From Microstegium vimineum (taxonomy: Eukaryota; Streptophyta; Magnoliopsida; Poales; Poaceae): a DNA stretch of 64,000 bases. The stretch covers positions 33,443,716-33,507,715 of the forward strand of contig CM039120.1 in the NCBI GenBank assembly GCA_022036555.1. The letters run 5' to 3'. How positions within the stretch are numbered: the stretch's first letter is position 1; each line of letters begins with the position of its first letter. The position numbers and the translations under genes were made by a program. Positions 21,233 to 32,169 of the stretch are shown here, piece by piece. Below the pieces are notes generated by a model that saw only the letters and a list, made by a program, of their open reading frames with translations, was not told where the DNA came from and did not search any database.

Positions 21233-22223
21233 CTATTTCCCATGTTTTGAACTATGTTCATTGTTTTCACCAGATACTTTCAAAGTTCACACAAGGCGAG
21301 ACAAGATGTGGAAATTAGTCAAAATGTATCATAGCCCTTTACTTACCTCTGATCATGAAGTTTATCATGGGACTTACCCTCTTGGATTTGGGAAGTTTCG
21401 TACAAGGTTAGTCACATGTGCACCCAAATTCTAGACACCACGTCTAATTTGATTAAGGAAGGCTATTTAAACTAAGCATCATGCTTAACTCAAAAACCTA
21501 TGGAAGTGCACTAGAAAACAATCCCAAACTAAAACATACCAACATATAAATGAAGCATGAAGGACTATACAAGCTTCATTCAAGAAAAGGTGAACGCATC
21601 AATGGTGAAACATGGATCATCATTTATTTTATTTTATTTTTATTTTTTATGCAAAAATATGTAAATGGATAGATGAGATGCATTTAAATTAACATGATAT
21701 GCTTTTGTGATGGAAAAACAATTTAAGTGATGGATATGCATGAATCTCTAGGTGAATCCCAAGAAAGCACCAAAGACATGATGATTAAAGCAAACATGCA
21801 GTGGTATGGAGTAAATAAAAGGATAACGTTGGGTTGCCTCCCGACAGGGTCTCACATACCTGAATGTTTCTATCATTACCCACAATTTGAGATGGAATTA
21901 TGAGTGCTTTTGCTCCATCACATGAATGGTTTTGTTTTCTTTTTTGACGGTGACCTTCTTCAATTCCACACAGGGTTAGATTACATGCATACACATACCT
22001 ATGAGATGGCAGGGTCGAAGTGTTGATTGTTCATGAATGATCAGGCACCCTGGGCTCTTTGATGTTTTTTTCTTTTTTCCCTTGTGGAAGAACACCGGAA
22101 GATCGAGACGGTTGATGTCCTGTTTATTCCACACTCAACAGAACAATGGTAATCCCACAATAGCAGTGGTAACATAGATTAGTAGACAACAAAGTTAGTA
22201 TCAAAATCTTTTGCCAATTGCTT

Positions 22224-22240
22224 CCCCGGCAGTGGCGCTA
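22224..22240 (-). other. Primer-binding site of the non-autonomous element
   Basis: The minus strand reads TAGCGCCACTGCCGGGG, a slightly diverged tRNA-Asp-type site, 8 bp inside the 5' LTR edge at 22249. Confidence 0.75.
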
Positions 22241-22788
22241 GAAATGCTTGTTGGCATTTATTATGCTCATGTAGAATATTCCACAGGCGCACAGAAATAC
22301 AGTTGTAGCATTTCACCCAGGAGTATTCCAGGGTATCGTATTTATCCTCAGGGAAGCAATGGTTCAAGAATATGATAGCTAACCATGATGATCCACTAAC
22401 TACTATACCAACTGAACTATGGTAGGGGTAAATGGTATATATGATAAGTGCAATGACACACAGGAAAAGTTCCAACGATAAAGAGTAGTTTAGTGAGTGA
22501 GGAGGATAGTGAGCGAGCATAAGGTTTGAAATATCTATCTCTACTTGCATGGTTCTAACTTAGCAAGACAAGTCATATCAAGCAAGAAGAATATTCATAC
22601 ACAATTGCACTTCGGGCCACTAGGCCACTTAGCAACAGAAAGTTGCTAAACCTCCTAGCACAAGAAGGCCTACGCTTTAAGAACTTGGCCAAACGTGGTC
22701 GGATCAAAGCCTATATAGGTCTATCACCCCTACTAGGTACCACAAACAAACCGTTGGACAAGCCACAGACACAGGTAAGCGTATAGTC

Positions 22789-22803
22789 TATACACCATGT
22801 CTA
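22789..22803 (-). other. Conserved LTR hairpin (copy 3 of 5)
   Basis: TATAC/GTCTA arms around ACCAT; one pair is lost relative to the 3' LTR copy (TAGAC). Confidence 0.45.
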
Positions 22804-23158
22804 CACTATATCTCACTACTCTAATCCGATATCCGGTGAAATTGATTAGAGCACCAGGTTAAGGGCGGTGAACCAGTGCAAAGGTATACTACCACCATCT
22901 TACTATCAAACAACTATGACTATTCTAACAACCAATACAACATAACTAGTCATGTTGCAATAAGGTAAAGTACTAAGGCAAAGTAGAGAAGATAACTATA
23001 TAAAATAACTCAAGTCTTACAAAGAGAGAAATGAATACTAGAAGCTTACTAGACCTCCTGGAAGACTAACACTAGCACTAATATAAGTGCTACATCTTGA
23101 GAGAGAGTGGAGAGCTCCTCCTTGTGGTGTATCTTGAATATGTGGGGGTGAGGGGGTA

Positions 23159-23164
23159 TTTATA
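23159..23164 (-). promoter_or_regulatory. TATA box of the 5' LTR
   Basis: TATAAA on the minus strand, about 650 bp into the LTR and about 356 nt upstream of the hairpin. Confidence 0.6.
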
Positions 23165-23816
23165 GTGGAGAGGTGGAGTAGGGGCTACTCCACCTCCACG
23201 TCATCAATCTGCATGATGTATGGTGAGAGCCCTTGGATCATAATTGCCCTTTAGATCAATGGTGCAAGAAAATTCAGCATGTGCTTCTTTGCATGCAGCA
23301 TGTGCTCTTTTGCATGCATCCATGCAAGGGAGGTGGACGCTCCCTAGGCCTTAGGAGGTGGTCGGCCGACCCCCCCTATGGGTGGTGGGACTACACCAGT
23401 CCTTCTAGAAGATGGCCCACATGTCATGGAGTGGGTGTGCACAAGTTGGACCACTTTTGGATGTCGGTTTGTACTCTTGCGGTCCCATGGATCCATGTGA
23501 AGTGAATATGAGCCATTTAGAGAAAGCACAAGTTGATCCAAGGGTGGAGGATCACTTGGAAGTGCTTCTCCTGGATCATGGCCAGCATGGGAGGCTGGTG
23601 GGCCCCATAGGGTGGTCGGCCGACCCCCCTATGTGGGTCCCACTAGCTCATTTCTCTCCATTTCCTATAGTCCTACAAGAAATACTCCATGGACATGTGG
23701 AACTAGTTATTGGATAAAATATACTCATGATATGATTATTTCCCTTCATTGTGAGGCTATTGACGGTGATTTTGAGCATAGAAAATTATGACATTTTCAC
23801 CGTCAACAGCAGGTGG

Positions 23817-23848
23817 TGACGGTGATTTTGAGCATAGAAATTTATGAC
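23817..23848. repeat. 32-bp extra copy of the LTR end just outside the element
   Basis: Matches 23761-23792 at 31 of 32 positions. It sits 3 bp beyond the TSD, starting at the shared word TGACGGTG of the interrupted minisatellite. It looks like templated filler DNA. Confidence 0.65.
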
Positions 23849-24948
23849 TGTGGCTTCAGAGGATTGTGTTGGCAGCTCACTCAATTCGACATCTCATCGA
23901 GGCCAAAGGATGATGTTCTTGATAGCCTGTCACCATTCAACGAACCGAGAAGTCCGGGAGGGAGAGGAGAAGGGTGCGAACTCACCTTAGGGTTTCGCGA
24001 GCCCGGTGGACCAACGGAGGCGGACAGCAGCGCGACGAGGCGGAGACGAACCCACTGTGTACGGCGCTGAGATGATAAGGGCAAAGAAAAATGAAATAGA
24101 ACGGAGGGGGAGGTTTATGGGGTTCCCAAACCTCGTATTGAACTCAAGGGCGGCTGGAGAGCGGCTGGGGAGCTCCGGCAGACTCTAATGGCGGTGGCGG
24201 TGGCGGCCGCGTTCGCGCTCTGGTGACGGCGCTGCTCAGGTAGGGAGGGGCGACGGCGGCACATAGATGGGAAGAACTGGGTCGGGGAAGGGTGCCGGAC
24301 TGTTTATAGGGCCCCGAACCGATTAGGCAAGCAATCCCGATGATTGAGGGATCCGGTGGCGTTCGATCCGAGCTCTGCTCGTTGCGTCCTGCTCGGACAC
24401 GGGAGGAAGAGGAGAGAGGAGACTGCCACGCGGGCCAGGGAGGTCAGTGGCACAGGGGGAAAAGGAAGGGGGCACTCCAGCTCGCGCTCTGCTGGGCTCG
24501 AGAGGGGAGATGGGCCACGCGCGGTGGGGAGAAAGGGGAAGGGGGAAAGCTGCTGTGCAGTTGGGCCTCACGGTCACGTGGGCCGAGGCCAAGAGGGGAT
24601 AGGGCCTGCGGGGGAGGGGGGTAAAGGAAGAGGCCAAGGAGCTAGGCCAAGCGAGCCAGAAAGGAGAAAACGAGGGAGAAGAAATGAAAAGGCTTTTCAA
24701 TTTCCAGAACTGATTTCCAAAGGAATTTTCAAATACAATTTGAAAAAAAGATTTGAATACCTTTCAAAACCACTCAACACAAAAACAGAAATGCACCAGC
24801 ATGTATGCTCACTCATGTTCCTATATGACAAATTTTATTTCTCCAAAACCTATATATTTTAATTTTATTAGATGCATAACAAGAATTGCATAAAAGGGTG
24901 TTACAAATTTTATCAGAGTTTGAAATCATGCAAATTTTGGGTGTTACA
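23849..24948 (-). repeat. 3' LTR of the chromovirus, 5' portion
   Basis: Starts TGTAACACCCAAAATTTG on the minus strand at 24948. A very GC-rich promoter-proximal part (24000-24660), a TATA box and a C-rich leader follow. The far end at about 23849 does not look like an LTR terminus, so the LTR is truncated here; part of 23849-24000 could be other DNA. The terminal motif GGGTGTTACAAAT is duplicated (about 24896 and 24939). Confidence 0.65.
24302..24308 (-). promoter_or_regulatory. TATA box of the chromovirus LTR
   Basis: The minus strand reads GCCCTATAAACAG between GC-rich sequences. Confidence 0.5.
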
Positions 24949-24950
24949 AA

Positions 24951-24968
24951 TCTACCCCCCTTAAAAGA
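24951..24968 (-). other. Polypurine tract of the chromovirus
   Basis: The minus strand reads TTTTAAGGGGGGTAGA next to the 3' LTR start. Confidence 0.75.
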
Positions 24969-24992
24969 ATCTCGTCCTTGAGATTAGCTGGC

Positions 24993-25646
24993 TTACTCAA
25001 ACAACTGCGGGTATGATTTCCTCAGATCATCTTCTCTTTCCCAAGTTGCTTCTGCCTCTGAGTAACGATTCCACTGAACTTTACACATTTTAATTACTCT
25101 GCTTCTGGTTACTCTTTCTGCTGTTTCAAGAATCTTAACTGGATACTCCTCATAAGTCAAATCATCAGCAACATTAAGGTCATATAGAGGTATTTGCTCT
25201 TCTAGTACTCGCAAACACTTCTTAAGTTGTGACACATGAAACACATCATGAACTCCAGATAAATTCTCAGGCAGTTCTAACTGATAAGCAACTTCACCAT
25301 GTCTGGCTAAAACTTTAAATGGTCCAACATACCTTTTCACACTTCTCATTGGTGATACCTTAAGATAGACATAATCACCAATATTAAAAGACAAGTCTCT
25401 TCTTCTATTATCGGCATAACTCTTCTGTCTCGACTGTGCTATTCTCAAACTTTCCCAGATCACTCTCGCGCGATCCTTAGAATCTCTAAGTACATCAGCA
25501 CCAAACACTTGTGTCTCACCTGTTTGATTCCAAAACAATGGCGTTCTACACTTACGACCATACAGTGCCTCAAACGGTGCCATCTTGATGCTCTGTTGGT
25601 AACTATTGTTGTAAGAGAACTCTGCATAAGGCAAACTCTGATCCAA
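24993..25646 (-). pseudogene. pol: Integrase C-terminus with chromodomain
   Basis: ALYGRKCRTPLFWNQ, DYVYLKVSPMRS and the hinge VFHVSQLKKCLR are typical of chromovirus integrases. The last about 55 residues form a chromodomain (EEYPVKILETAER, KVQWNRYSEAEATWE, EDDLRKSYPQLF), which in this clade directs insertion toward marked chromatin. The C-terminus is intact up to its stop at 24993; the link to the catalytic core is frameshifted near 25640. Confidence 0.88.
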
Positions 25647-26293
25647 CTAGTACCATATTGCAATGCACAAGCTCTCAACATGTCTTCCAATATCTGATTA
25701 GTTCTTTCAGTTTGACCATCTGTTTGAGGATGATATGCAGTACTAAAGTTCAACTTAGTTCCCAAAGCTCTATGTACACTATGCCAAAAATTTGAAGTGA
25801 ACTGAGTACCTCTATCAGACACAATCTTCTTTGGAACTCCATGCAAACATACTATCGTTCCATATACAGCTCTGCTAACCGAGCACCATTGTACATTGTC
25901 TTGACTGGTAAAAAGTGAGCTACCTTGGTCATAATTCAGATCAGACTGGGTGAAGATATATTTCAAACTCTTATGATCAGTATATATGTCACACTTATGC
26001 CCAATCAGATAGTGTCTCCATATTTTCAAAGCATGTACTACCGCAGCAAGTTCTAAATCATGAGTAGGATAATTCAATTCATGTTTCCTCAACTGCCTAG
26101 ATGCATAAGCAACAACTCTACCTTCTTGCATAAGAACACATCCCAAACCAGTACGAGAAGCATCACAATAGATAGAGAAACTCTTACTCAGATCTGGCAG
26201 TATCAACACAGGTGTTGTAGTCAACCTCTTCTTCAACTCTTCAAAGTTGGCTTGGCATTGATCAGACCACACAAACTTGGCATTCTTCTCCAT
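25647..26293 (-). pseudogene. pol: RNase H fused by deletion to the integrase core
   Basis: RNase H motifs IYCDASRTGLGCVLMQ, LATHDLELAA-like PTHDLELAAVVHALK and IYTDHKSLKYIFTQSDLN are followed directly by integrase sequence (IVCLHGVPKKIVSDRG, STAYHPQTDGQTERTNQ). The end of RNase H, the integrase zinc domain and the first catalytic Asp region are missing; the join near 25930 is out of frame until another indel. The remaining D and E of the integrase triad are present. Confidence 0.85.
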
Positions 26294-26944
26294 AAGGCTG
26301 TCATAGGCTTTGCGAGTTTTGAAAAGCCTTCAATGAACCTTCTATAGTAACCAGCTAAACCAAGAAAACTGCGAATCTCAGTAACACTAGTTGGTGGTTT
26401 CCAATTCAGTACATCTCTCACCTTGCTGGGATCAACAGAAATACCTCCATTAGAGACAACATGACCAAGGAAAGAAACTTCCTTCAACCAGAACTCACAC
26501 TTGCTTCGCTTAGCATACAACTTGTGATCTCTAAGCTTCTGCAATACCAACCTCAGATGTTCAGCATGTTCTTCCTCAGTTTTAGAGAACACAAGTATAT
26601 CATCAATGAACACAACCACAAACTTATCCAAGTACTACATAAACACCTTATTCATCATGTACATAATGTATGCAGGAGCATTGGTCAATCCAAACGACAT
26701 AATAGTATACTCATACAGACCATACCTTGTGGTGAAAGCTGTCTTGGGAATATTGCTAGCATGGATCTTCAATTGATGATATCCAGAACGAAGATCAATC
26801 TTTGAGAACACACAGGCACCTCTCAACTGATCAAAAAATCATCAATTCTGGGCAAAGGATACTTGTTCTTGATGGTAACCTCATTGAGCGATCTATAATC
26901 AACACACATCCTCTGACTACCATCTTTCTTATCAATAAAAATGA
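26294..26944 (-). pseudogene. pol: Reverse transcriptase of the chromovirus
   Basis: SKIDLRSGYHQLKI, TRYGLYEYTIMSFGLTNAP, the catalytic box VVFIDDILVFSK and FLGHVVSNGGISVDP are typical Gypsy RT motifs. A stop (26632-26634) lies between VFM and YLDKF, and the frame is shifted near 26826. The catalytic Asp pair is intact. Confidence 0.88.
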
Positions 26945-27633
26945 CTAGTGCACCCCATGGTGAAGAACTAGGACGAATGAAACCTTTTCTTGCAATTCTT
27001 CTATTTGTTTCTTAAGTTCTTCTAGTTCTTTTACCCCCATTCTATATGGTCGTTTAGCTATGGGTGCAGTACCAAGTAATAACTCAATAAGAAATTCAAT
27101 GTCTCGGTTGGGTGGCATACCTGGCAGTTCATCTAGGAAGACATCCTGGAATTCATTCACCACTGGATCATCCTGGTTAATTTCATCATCAATCTGATTC
27201 ACAACGGTTGTCTTTGGCTCCTGCATAACTACATCAACACTGATCTGGTCACCTTTCGGTGTAACAAGAGATACCATCTTCTCTTTGCACTGGATCACTG
27301 CCTGATGTGCTTTCATCCAATCCATACCCACAATCACATCTATTCCAGAACTTCTCAGCACAACTGGACTAATCAAAAAGTCTACCCCCTTAAGGTTAGA
27401 TTAACTGAGGGGCATTTATGAGCAACTTGTATAGGTCCTCCGGGTGAACTTACTAACATGTGGTTCTTCATAGCTATCATGGGTATGTTATGTATGGTAA
27501 CAAATGCTTGCGAAATAAAAGTATGCGATGCTCTAGAATCAAAAAGAACAGATGCAGGGATGGAGTTGATGTCAAATGTACCCAACATGACCTCTGGGGC
27601 CTCCTGAGCTGAAGCGACAGATACATGATTCAC
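26945..27633 (-). pseudogene. pol: Protease and RT N-terminal linker of the chromovirus
   Basis: The protease active-site segment reads VLFDSRASHTFIS (about 27530), where the family has DSG; the Gly to Arg change would inactivate it. VGMDWMKAHQAVI and LPGMPPNRDIEF follow. A stop sits near 27380. Confidence 0.82.
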
Positions 27634-28668
27634 CCTTCCCGAGTTAGGAGTCCCTTGAGGTCTTCCTCTGCTACCACTGTTATTGTTCTGGTTCTGCTTC
27701 GTTGGACAACTATGAGCATAGTGTCTAGGATCTCCACATCGGTAGCATACTCTTCGAGTGTTGGGCTGAGGTGCACTATTCTTAGCAGGAGTAGAGCTAG
27801 GGGTACCTTGATGAGGAGTACGAGGCCCACTCTGAAACTGATGAGGTGAGCGTTGCTGGTTTTGTGTATTCCCCTGCTGGTACTGAGGCCTTTGCTAATT
27901 CGGATTGCGATTCCACAGGCTAATAGGCCCTTGGTACCTCTGCTGAGAACCAGTATGAGAGTTGAAGCGGGGGCGAGTATTGCTCCCAGATGACTGTGCT
28001 CTCATCTTCCTCTTCTTGTCCATGTCCTTGCGCTCATTGTCAAGCACAATGGCATGGTTCACCAGCGTCTGAAAGTTTGGGTACACATTACCCTTCAACT
28101 GCAGTCTAAGATCATAGTATATACCCTTGAGGAAGTGGCGTTGCTTATCTGCATCATCTCTCACTTCATTAGGGCATAGCGAGCCAGCTGAGAGAATTGA
28201 TCATGATACTCAATGACTGACATTTGCCCCATCCTGAGATTACGGAACTCTTCCTGCTTGAGCTCGATAATTCCCTCAGGGATATGACAAGCCTTGAAGT
28301 CTCTGGAGAATTCATCCCAAGTGATAGCAGGAGCATTGGCAGGATGTGCAGCTTGGTAAGATTCCCACCAAGTCTGAGTTGCACCTTGCAACTGACCAGA
28401 AGCATACAACACCTTCTCCTGGTCATTGCACTGAGCAATGTTGAGTTGTTTCTCCACTGCTCGAAGCCAGTCATCAGCTTCCAAGGGATCAGCAGCATGA
28501 GAGAACACCGGGGGATGACCTTGAAGGAACTCCCGACGCTTGTTGACAGGAGCTGCAGCTTGGTTAGGTGGGTTCTGCATAAATTGCCATCAGCATTGCC
28601 ATCAGCTCTTCTGTAGTCATGGGTGCCTGAGGAGGTGGTGGCGGTGGATTCCTGTTGGAACGAGGCAT
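27634..28668 (-). pseudogene. gag: gag of the chromovirus
   Basis: The likely ATG at 28668 opens with MPRSNRNPPPPPPQAP. The capsid part has ADDWLRAVEKQL and WWESYQAAHP. The zinc knuckle CYRCGDPRHYAHSC lies at about 27700-27745. Frame breaks occur near 28585 and 28163, and a stop at 27895. Confidence 0.85.
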
Positions 28669-29374
28669 CTGTGCTCCAAAACACAAATGATTATGTTTAG
28701 AACATTTCTTAGACCATCAAAACCATATTATATGCAAATCTGAAATTTTCTGGATGAGAGATTCTGACAACACTGGAGTAAAACGGCCATAAATCAAGTT
28801 ACAGATATCCGATGGAGTTGGTTCTGGACTTTCTGGAAAGATCTCGAGATGTAACAGAAACACTGCAGACTGCTCCAGAAAACAGCAAGGACAGAGAGAG
28901 GACAAACCCAACCCAACTATATGTATGGCATTACCTATTTATTATAAAACTTTGGAAACTTGTAGGTATAACCACAAGGTTCCAGCAAGCAATAGAAAGA
29001 TCCAAATCACTCATAGTCATCATGACAAATAATCCAAGCATGCAAGAATCAAACTACACAAAACTCGATTAACTGGACTCAACCGCGATACTATTCGCAC
29101 TTGGTGGATATCCTAGAAAATGGGAGACAAGTGAAGAAGGGTCATAAAGACTTTGAACAAGATGAGTCTAGAAACTTAGTAAAACCAAGAGAAACAAAAT
29201 ATACAAGGTGTTAAGAAATAGTAGCTCAAAGGAAGCTATCAAGGAGGTGATAATCAGACAAGGGTGGAGAAATAATCAATTCAAAGGACAAGGTTGAAGA
29301 AAATAGTTTTTGTAGCAAACTAAACTTTAGATACAGACCAGAACTACTAGGCTTGCGTCCTACAGTCAACACGA
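28669..29374 (-). other. 5' leader of the chromovirus
   Basis: About 700 bp between primer site and gag. No ORF or notable repeat seen. Confidence 0.6.
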
Positions 29375-29386
29375 GCTTTGATACCA
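29375..29386 (-). other. Primer-binding site of the chromovirus
   Basis: The minus strand reads TGGTATCAAAGC, initiator tRNA-Met type, three bases from the LTR end at 29390. Confidence 0.82.
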
Positions 29387-29389
29387 ATT

Positions 29390-31062
29390 TGTCACACCCG
29401 TTTTTAAGAACAAAAACAAGTGCATAAAAAGCTCATATGCACCCCAGGAATAGTCGCACACATGAGTTGACAAATTATAAAAAGTACCATCTTAGTGCTT
29501 ATTACATAGCGAATAAATATTCATTACATAGTCTGAAACAAATAACTTTAACTAAACGAAGATAACTGCGGAAACTCCAAAGGGACTGGTTGACTGGTTG
29601 ACTCCAAGTCTAGTACTCATTGCGGTAACCATCAACCCAATCTTCATCTGTTTTTTTTGAATGCAAGGGTGAGCACATACGTACTCAACAAATATAACAC
29701 GGGGTTTATGAAGCTCAAAAGGGTATGCAAGGTTCATAGCGGTGAGCATTTTAAGTAGATCAAATTTATATTAATATCAACAATTGCCAAGGTAGTTTGC
29801 ATAAGCTCAAATATCCATGATCATAAAGTAAATCACAATGATACAATAAATAAATAACACTTGCATAAGCCACATAGAAATAAGAACCCAATAATTCTGT
29901 GATTTTTCCGAGCCGCTCGTGTCCGTGAGCACGGCTATCATGATAGTTTTTAACTCTGATCAGAGGTGTACAACTTTACCCACGAGTCGTGATTGCCCAT
30001 TTGCCCGGGTTTGCAACTCCCAAAACACTGCCAAGGTGAGCGGGCAGGGTACACTATGAAACCTTTCAAGGGTTCGTCTAACAAGTCAGGGCCGCAAGGT
30101 TCGTGGCAGGGGGATGTAGAGCCAACCTGTCTACGGTCACACTCCTTCGCGGCTATGCCCATAGATTAGGAACCACACTATACCCATCTTGGCACGCTCA
30201 TATTTGCGCCATAAAGGTAACCACTGAACAAGCTAGAAAAGGTCCCCATACTGAGCTAAAGCCAGAGCCATATAGCCCTCGTGGTTGTACTGTATATCCC
30301 AGCTTTTACCGACAGATAAGCTCCTATAATCAAATGTTGCTAAAAAACAAGTTTTATCATTATTGCATATAGTCATTAACAAGTTAAGATCATGTACATC
30401 TGGTATGAGCGCTAGCAATGCTAATCATATATGGTACATCAAATCATAGGTGTCAAGGTAATCAGGAAAACAATCTCTAGGATCAATCTATGGTAGAACA
30501 AGGAATCATGCATATGAGTTATATTATTTGTGAATAGGACATCAAGGATAATCCCATGTTATACTTGCCTTCTTCGAAAAACTCTTGTTGATCCTGCTGG
30601 TCTTGATCAAAGAAAAACTCCGGTTCTTCAACGGGTTGCTCAACGTCTATACCGATCAACAACCAACACCATTCAACCAACGACAATCATACACGAAGCA
30701 AACAAGACTATGATTAGAACAGTACACCAACAGTAATAAAACAAGATGAAAAGTTTATAAAACTAATCTACACATTGCTATGATCACATAGATGTTTCGT
30801 TCACGAAAAACGGAGCTAGAACGACGAAGTTATGAAATAAACAGGTTTTCCTATACAAAGATAATAAATTAAATCTAAACATGAAATTAAACTTTTTCAA
30901 AAGTAACTAACAGTGGTACTAACATGTAGATAATTTTATTACAAACCTAACGCAATTTGAACGGGTCAAAACGGATTTAAAATAAGAGAGTTATGGAGTT
31001 TTCAAAATCAATGGCAATTCTGTAAATATACATTTTTTCATTTTAAAACAAATTGAAATACT
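29390..31062 (-). repeat. 5' LTR of the chromovirus, 3' portion
   Basis: Ends CGGGTGTGACA on the minus strand. It contains the CTCACCCTTGCA motif near 29670 typical of this LTR class. The upstream (U3) part is missing; at about 31062 unrelated Gypsy coding sequence begins. Confidence 0.65.
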
Positions 31063-32169
31063 GCCACTCCAGGTGTTTCTACTAGCTCTGCCTCCTCTAA
31101 AATCATTTGCCACCGATGCAAAGGCATGAGACATGTCATGAAGGAGTGCCCCAGTCGTCATGCTTTCATTGCTACGGAGTATGGATATGTAAGTGCTAGT
31201 GATGTTGAAGATGATTTAGCCCTTATTGTTAACGTTGCTGCAGATTCCACCGAGGGCGATCAAGACGAGGAGACCCTTGACTCAGTGGCTGCCGCCGCGG
31301 GCTACCCTAGCCTTCTTGTGCAGCGTGTGCTGAGTTCATGGGTGGGACATGAAGAAGAGATGAAGATTCATCGCCACAATTTGTTCCACATGTATCTCAT
31401 TGTGCAGGGTTGTCGTGTTCTCACCATCATTGATAGCGGGAGTTGCAACAACTTGGTGAGTTCAAATTTGGTTGAGAAGCTTGGCTTGACCACACGACAA
31501 CATTCACATCCATATAAACTTCAATGGTTCAATAATAGTGGTCAGACTAAGGTAACTAAATCAGCCCGCATTAGCTTTTTCATAGGCTCTTATCATGATA
31601 CTGCTGATTTTGATGTTGTACCTATGCAAGCTTGTTCAATTTTGTTAGGACATCCATGGGAATTTGATACTGATGCTTTACACCATGGTAGAACTAATAC
31701 ATACACTTTCATGCATAAGGACAAGAAAATGACTTTGCTGTCTTTGTCTCCTATGGATATTGTTAAACATGCTCAAGAGATTAAAAATAACCCTCCGCTA
31801 AATACTATTAAAAATAATGGGATTAAGTCATTTTCTTGCTACAACTTCTGTTGCTGCTGAATTATGTGATAATCCTGATGCATCATGTCATACTATGTTT
31901 TGTCAACCTATTATGTCTTGTGCATTGCCCGCGGTCACTAACATTTTGCAGGAGTTCGTTGATGGGATGGAGTCGAGGACGACTCCAATTCGAGAAGGAC
32001 GGGATGATGAGGACACCACCACGTTGGAGTCGAGGACGACTCCAATTCAAGAAGGGGAGGATGATGAGGACATCGCTATGCTGGACACACCTACGACATC
32101 GCCTTTCCCAAGTTGCAACTCATCTCCATCTCAGCTGCCACGTCAACTTCGAGTCTGTTTTGGAGTCTA
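31063..32169 (+). pseudogene. pol: Gypsy gag end, protease and pol tail with RT-RNase H-INT deleted
   Basis: Open from 31063. Zinc knuckle CHRCKGMRHVMKEC (31111-31152), then a protease-like segment with IIDSGSCNNLVSSNLVEKLGL (about 31428) and ILLGHPWEFDTDALHHGR. The frame shifts near 31810-31860. At LPAVTNILQEF, where the RT should start, the sequence jumps to an acidic tail (SRTTPI...EGEDDED) that normally ends pol. About 3 kb of coding sequence is therefore lost. Confidence 0.75.
31969..32082 (+). repeat. Two tandem 57-bp units in the pol tail
   Basis: Units start at 31969 and 32026 with GGAGTCGAGGACGACTCCAA; each encodes 19 codons. The start of each unit is itself an inverted repeat (GGAGTCG...CGACTCC). 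Confidence 0.75.

Larger units (their letters stand above)
18585..22223 (-). other. Non-coding interior of the non-autonomous element
   Basis: No ORF with retroelement motifs. The part from 18585 to about 20200 aligns by eye with 33381 to about 35060 of the Athila-like element (for example 18860-19050 with 33678-33870, and 19296-19420 with 34058-34170). The part from about 20880 to 21660 contains two diverged direct repeats about 480 bp apart (near 20960-21150 and 21434-21640). Two strong hairpins are listed separately. AT-rich low-complexity stretches lie near 19130-19210 and 21625-21660. Confidence 0.75.
16976..23808 (-). mobile_element. Complete non-autonomous LTR retrotransposon (Athila/Tat-like), no coding capacity
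   Basis: Two LTRs (16976-18566 and 22249-23808), a primer site next to the right LTR and a polypurine tract next to the left LTR fix the minus orientation. A perfect 5-bp TSD, GCAGG, lies at 16971-16975 and 23809-23813. The internal 3.7 kb encodes no gag or pol. The LTR ends (TGTTGG...TCAACA), the primer site type and the 3' internal region resemble the Athila-like element at 32902-58441, the probable source of trans-acting proteins. The two LTRs differ at several percent of sites, so the insertion is not recent. Confidence 0.9.
22249..23808 (-). repeat. 5' LTR of the non-autonomous element
   Basis: 1560 bp; lacks about 35 bp present in the other LTR near 17800-17850. It carries palindromes GGTCGGCCGACC at 23360-23371 and 23614-23625. 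Confidence 0.9.
23849..31062 (-). mobile_element. Del/Tekay-type chromovirus (Gypsy), degraded
   Basis: Minus-strand order: LTR end, initiator-Met primer site, gag with zinc knuckle, protease, RT, RNase H, integrase with C-terminal chromodomain, polypurine tract, LTR start (TGTAACACCC). All ORFs are broken and RNase H is fused to the integrase by a deletion. The left LTR keeps only its 5' portion and the right LTR only its 3' portion. Confidence 0.85.

Noticed and set aside
24323..24862. Long GC-rich ORFs on both strands near 24.3-24.8 kb
   Set aside because: Overlapping ORFs on both strands in a GC-rich LTR promoter region, Pro/Ser or Arg/Gly-rich without any domain; base composition explains them.
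26060..26805. Plus-strand ORFs opposite the chromovirus RT
   Set aside because: Antisense to clear RT and RNase H motifs; shadows.
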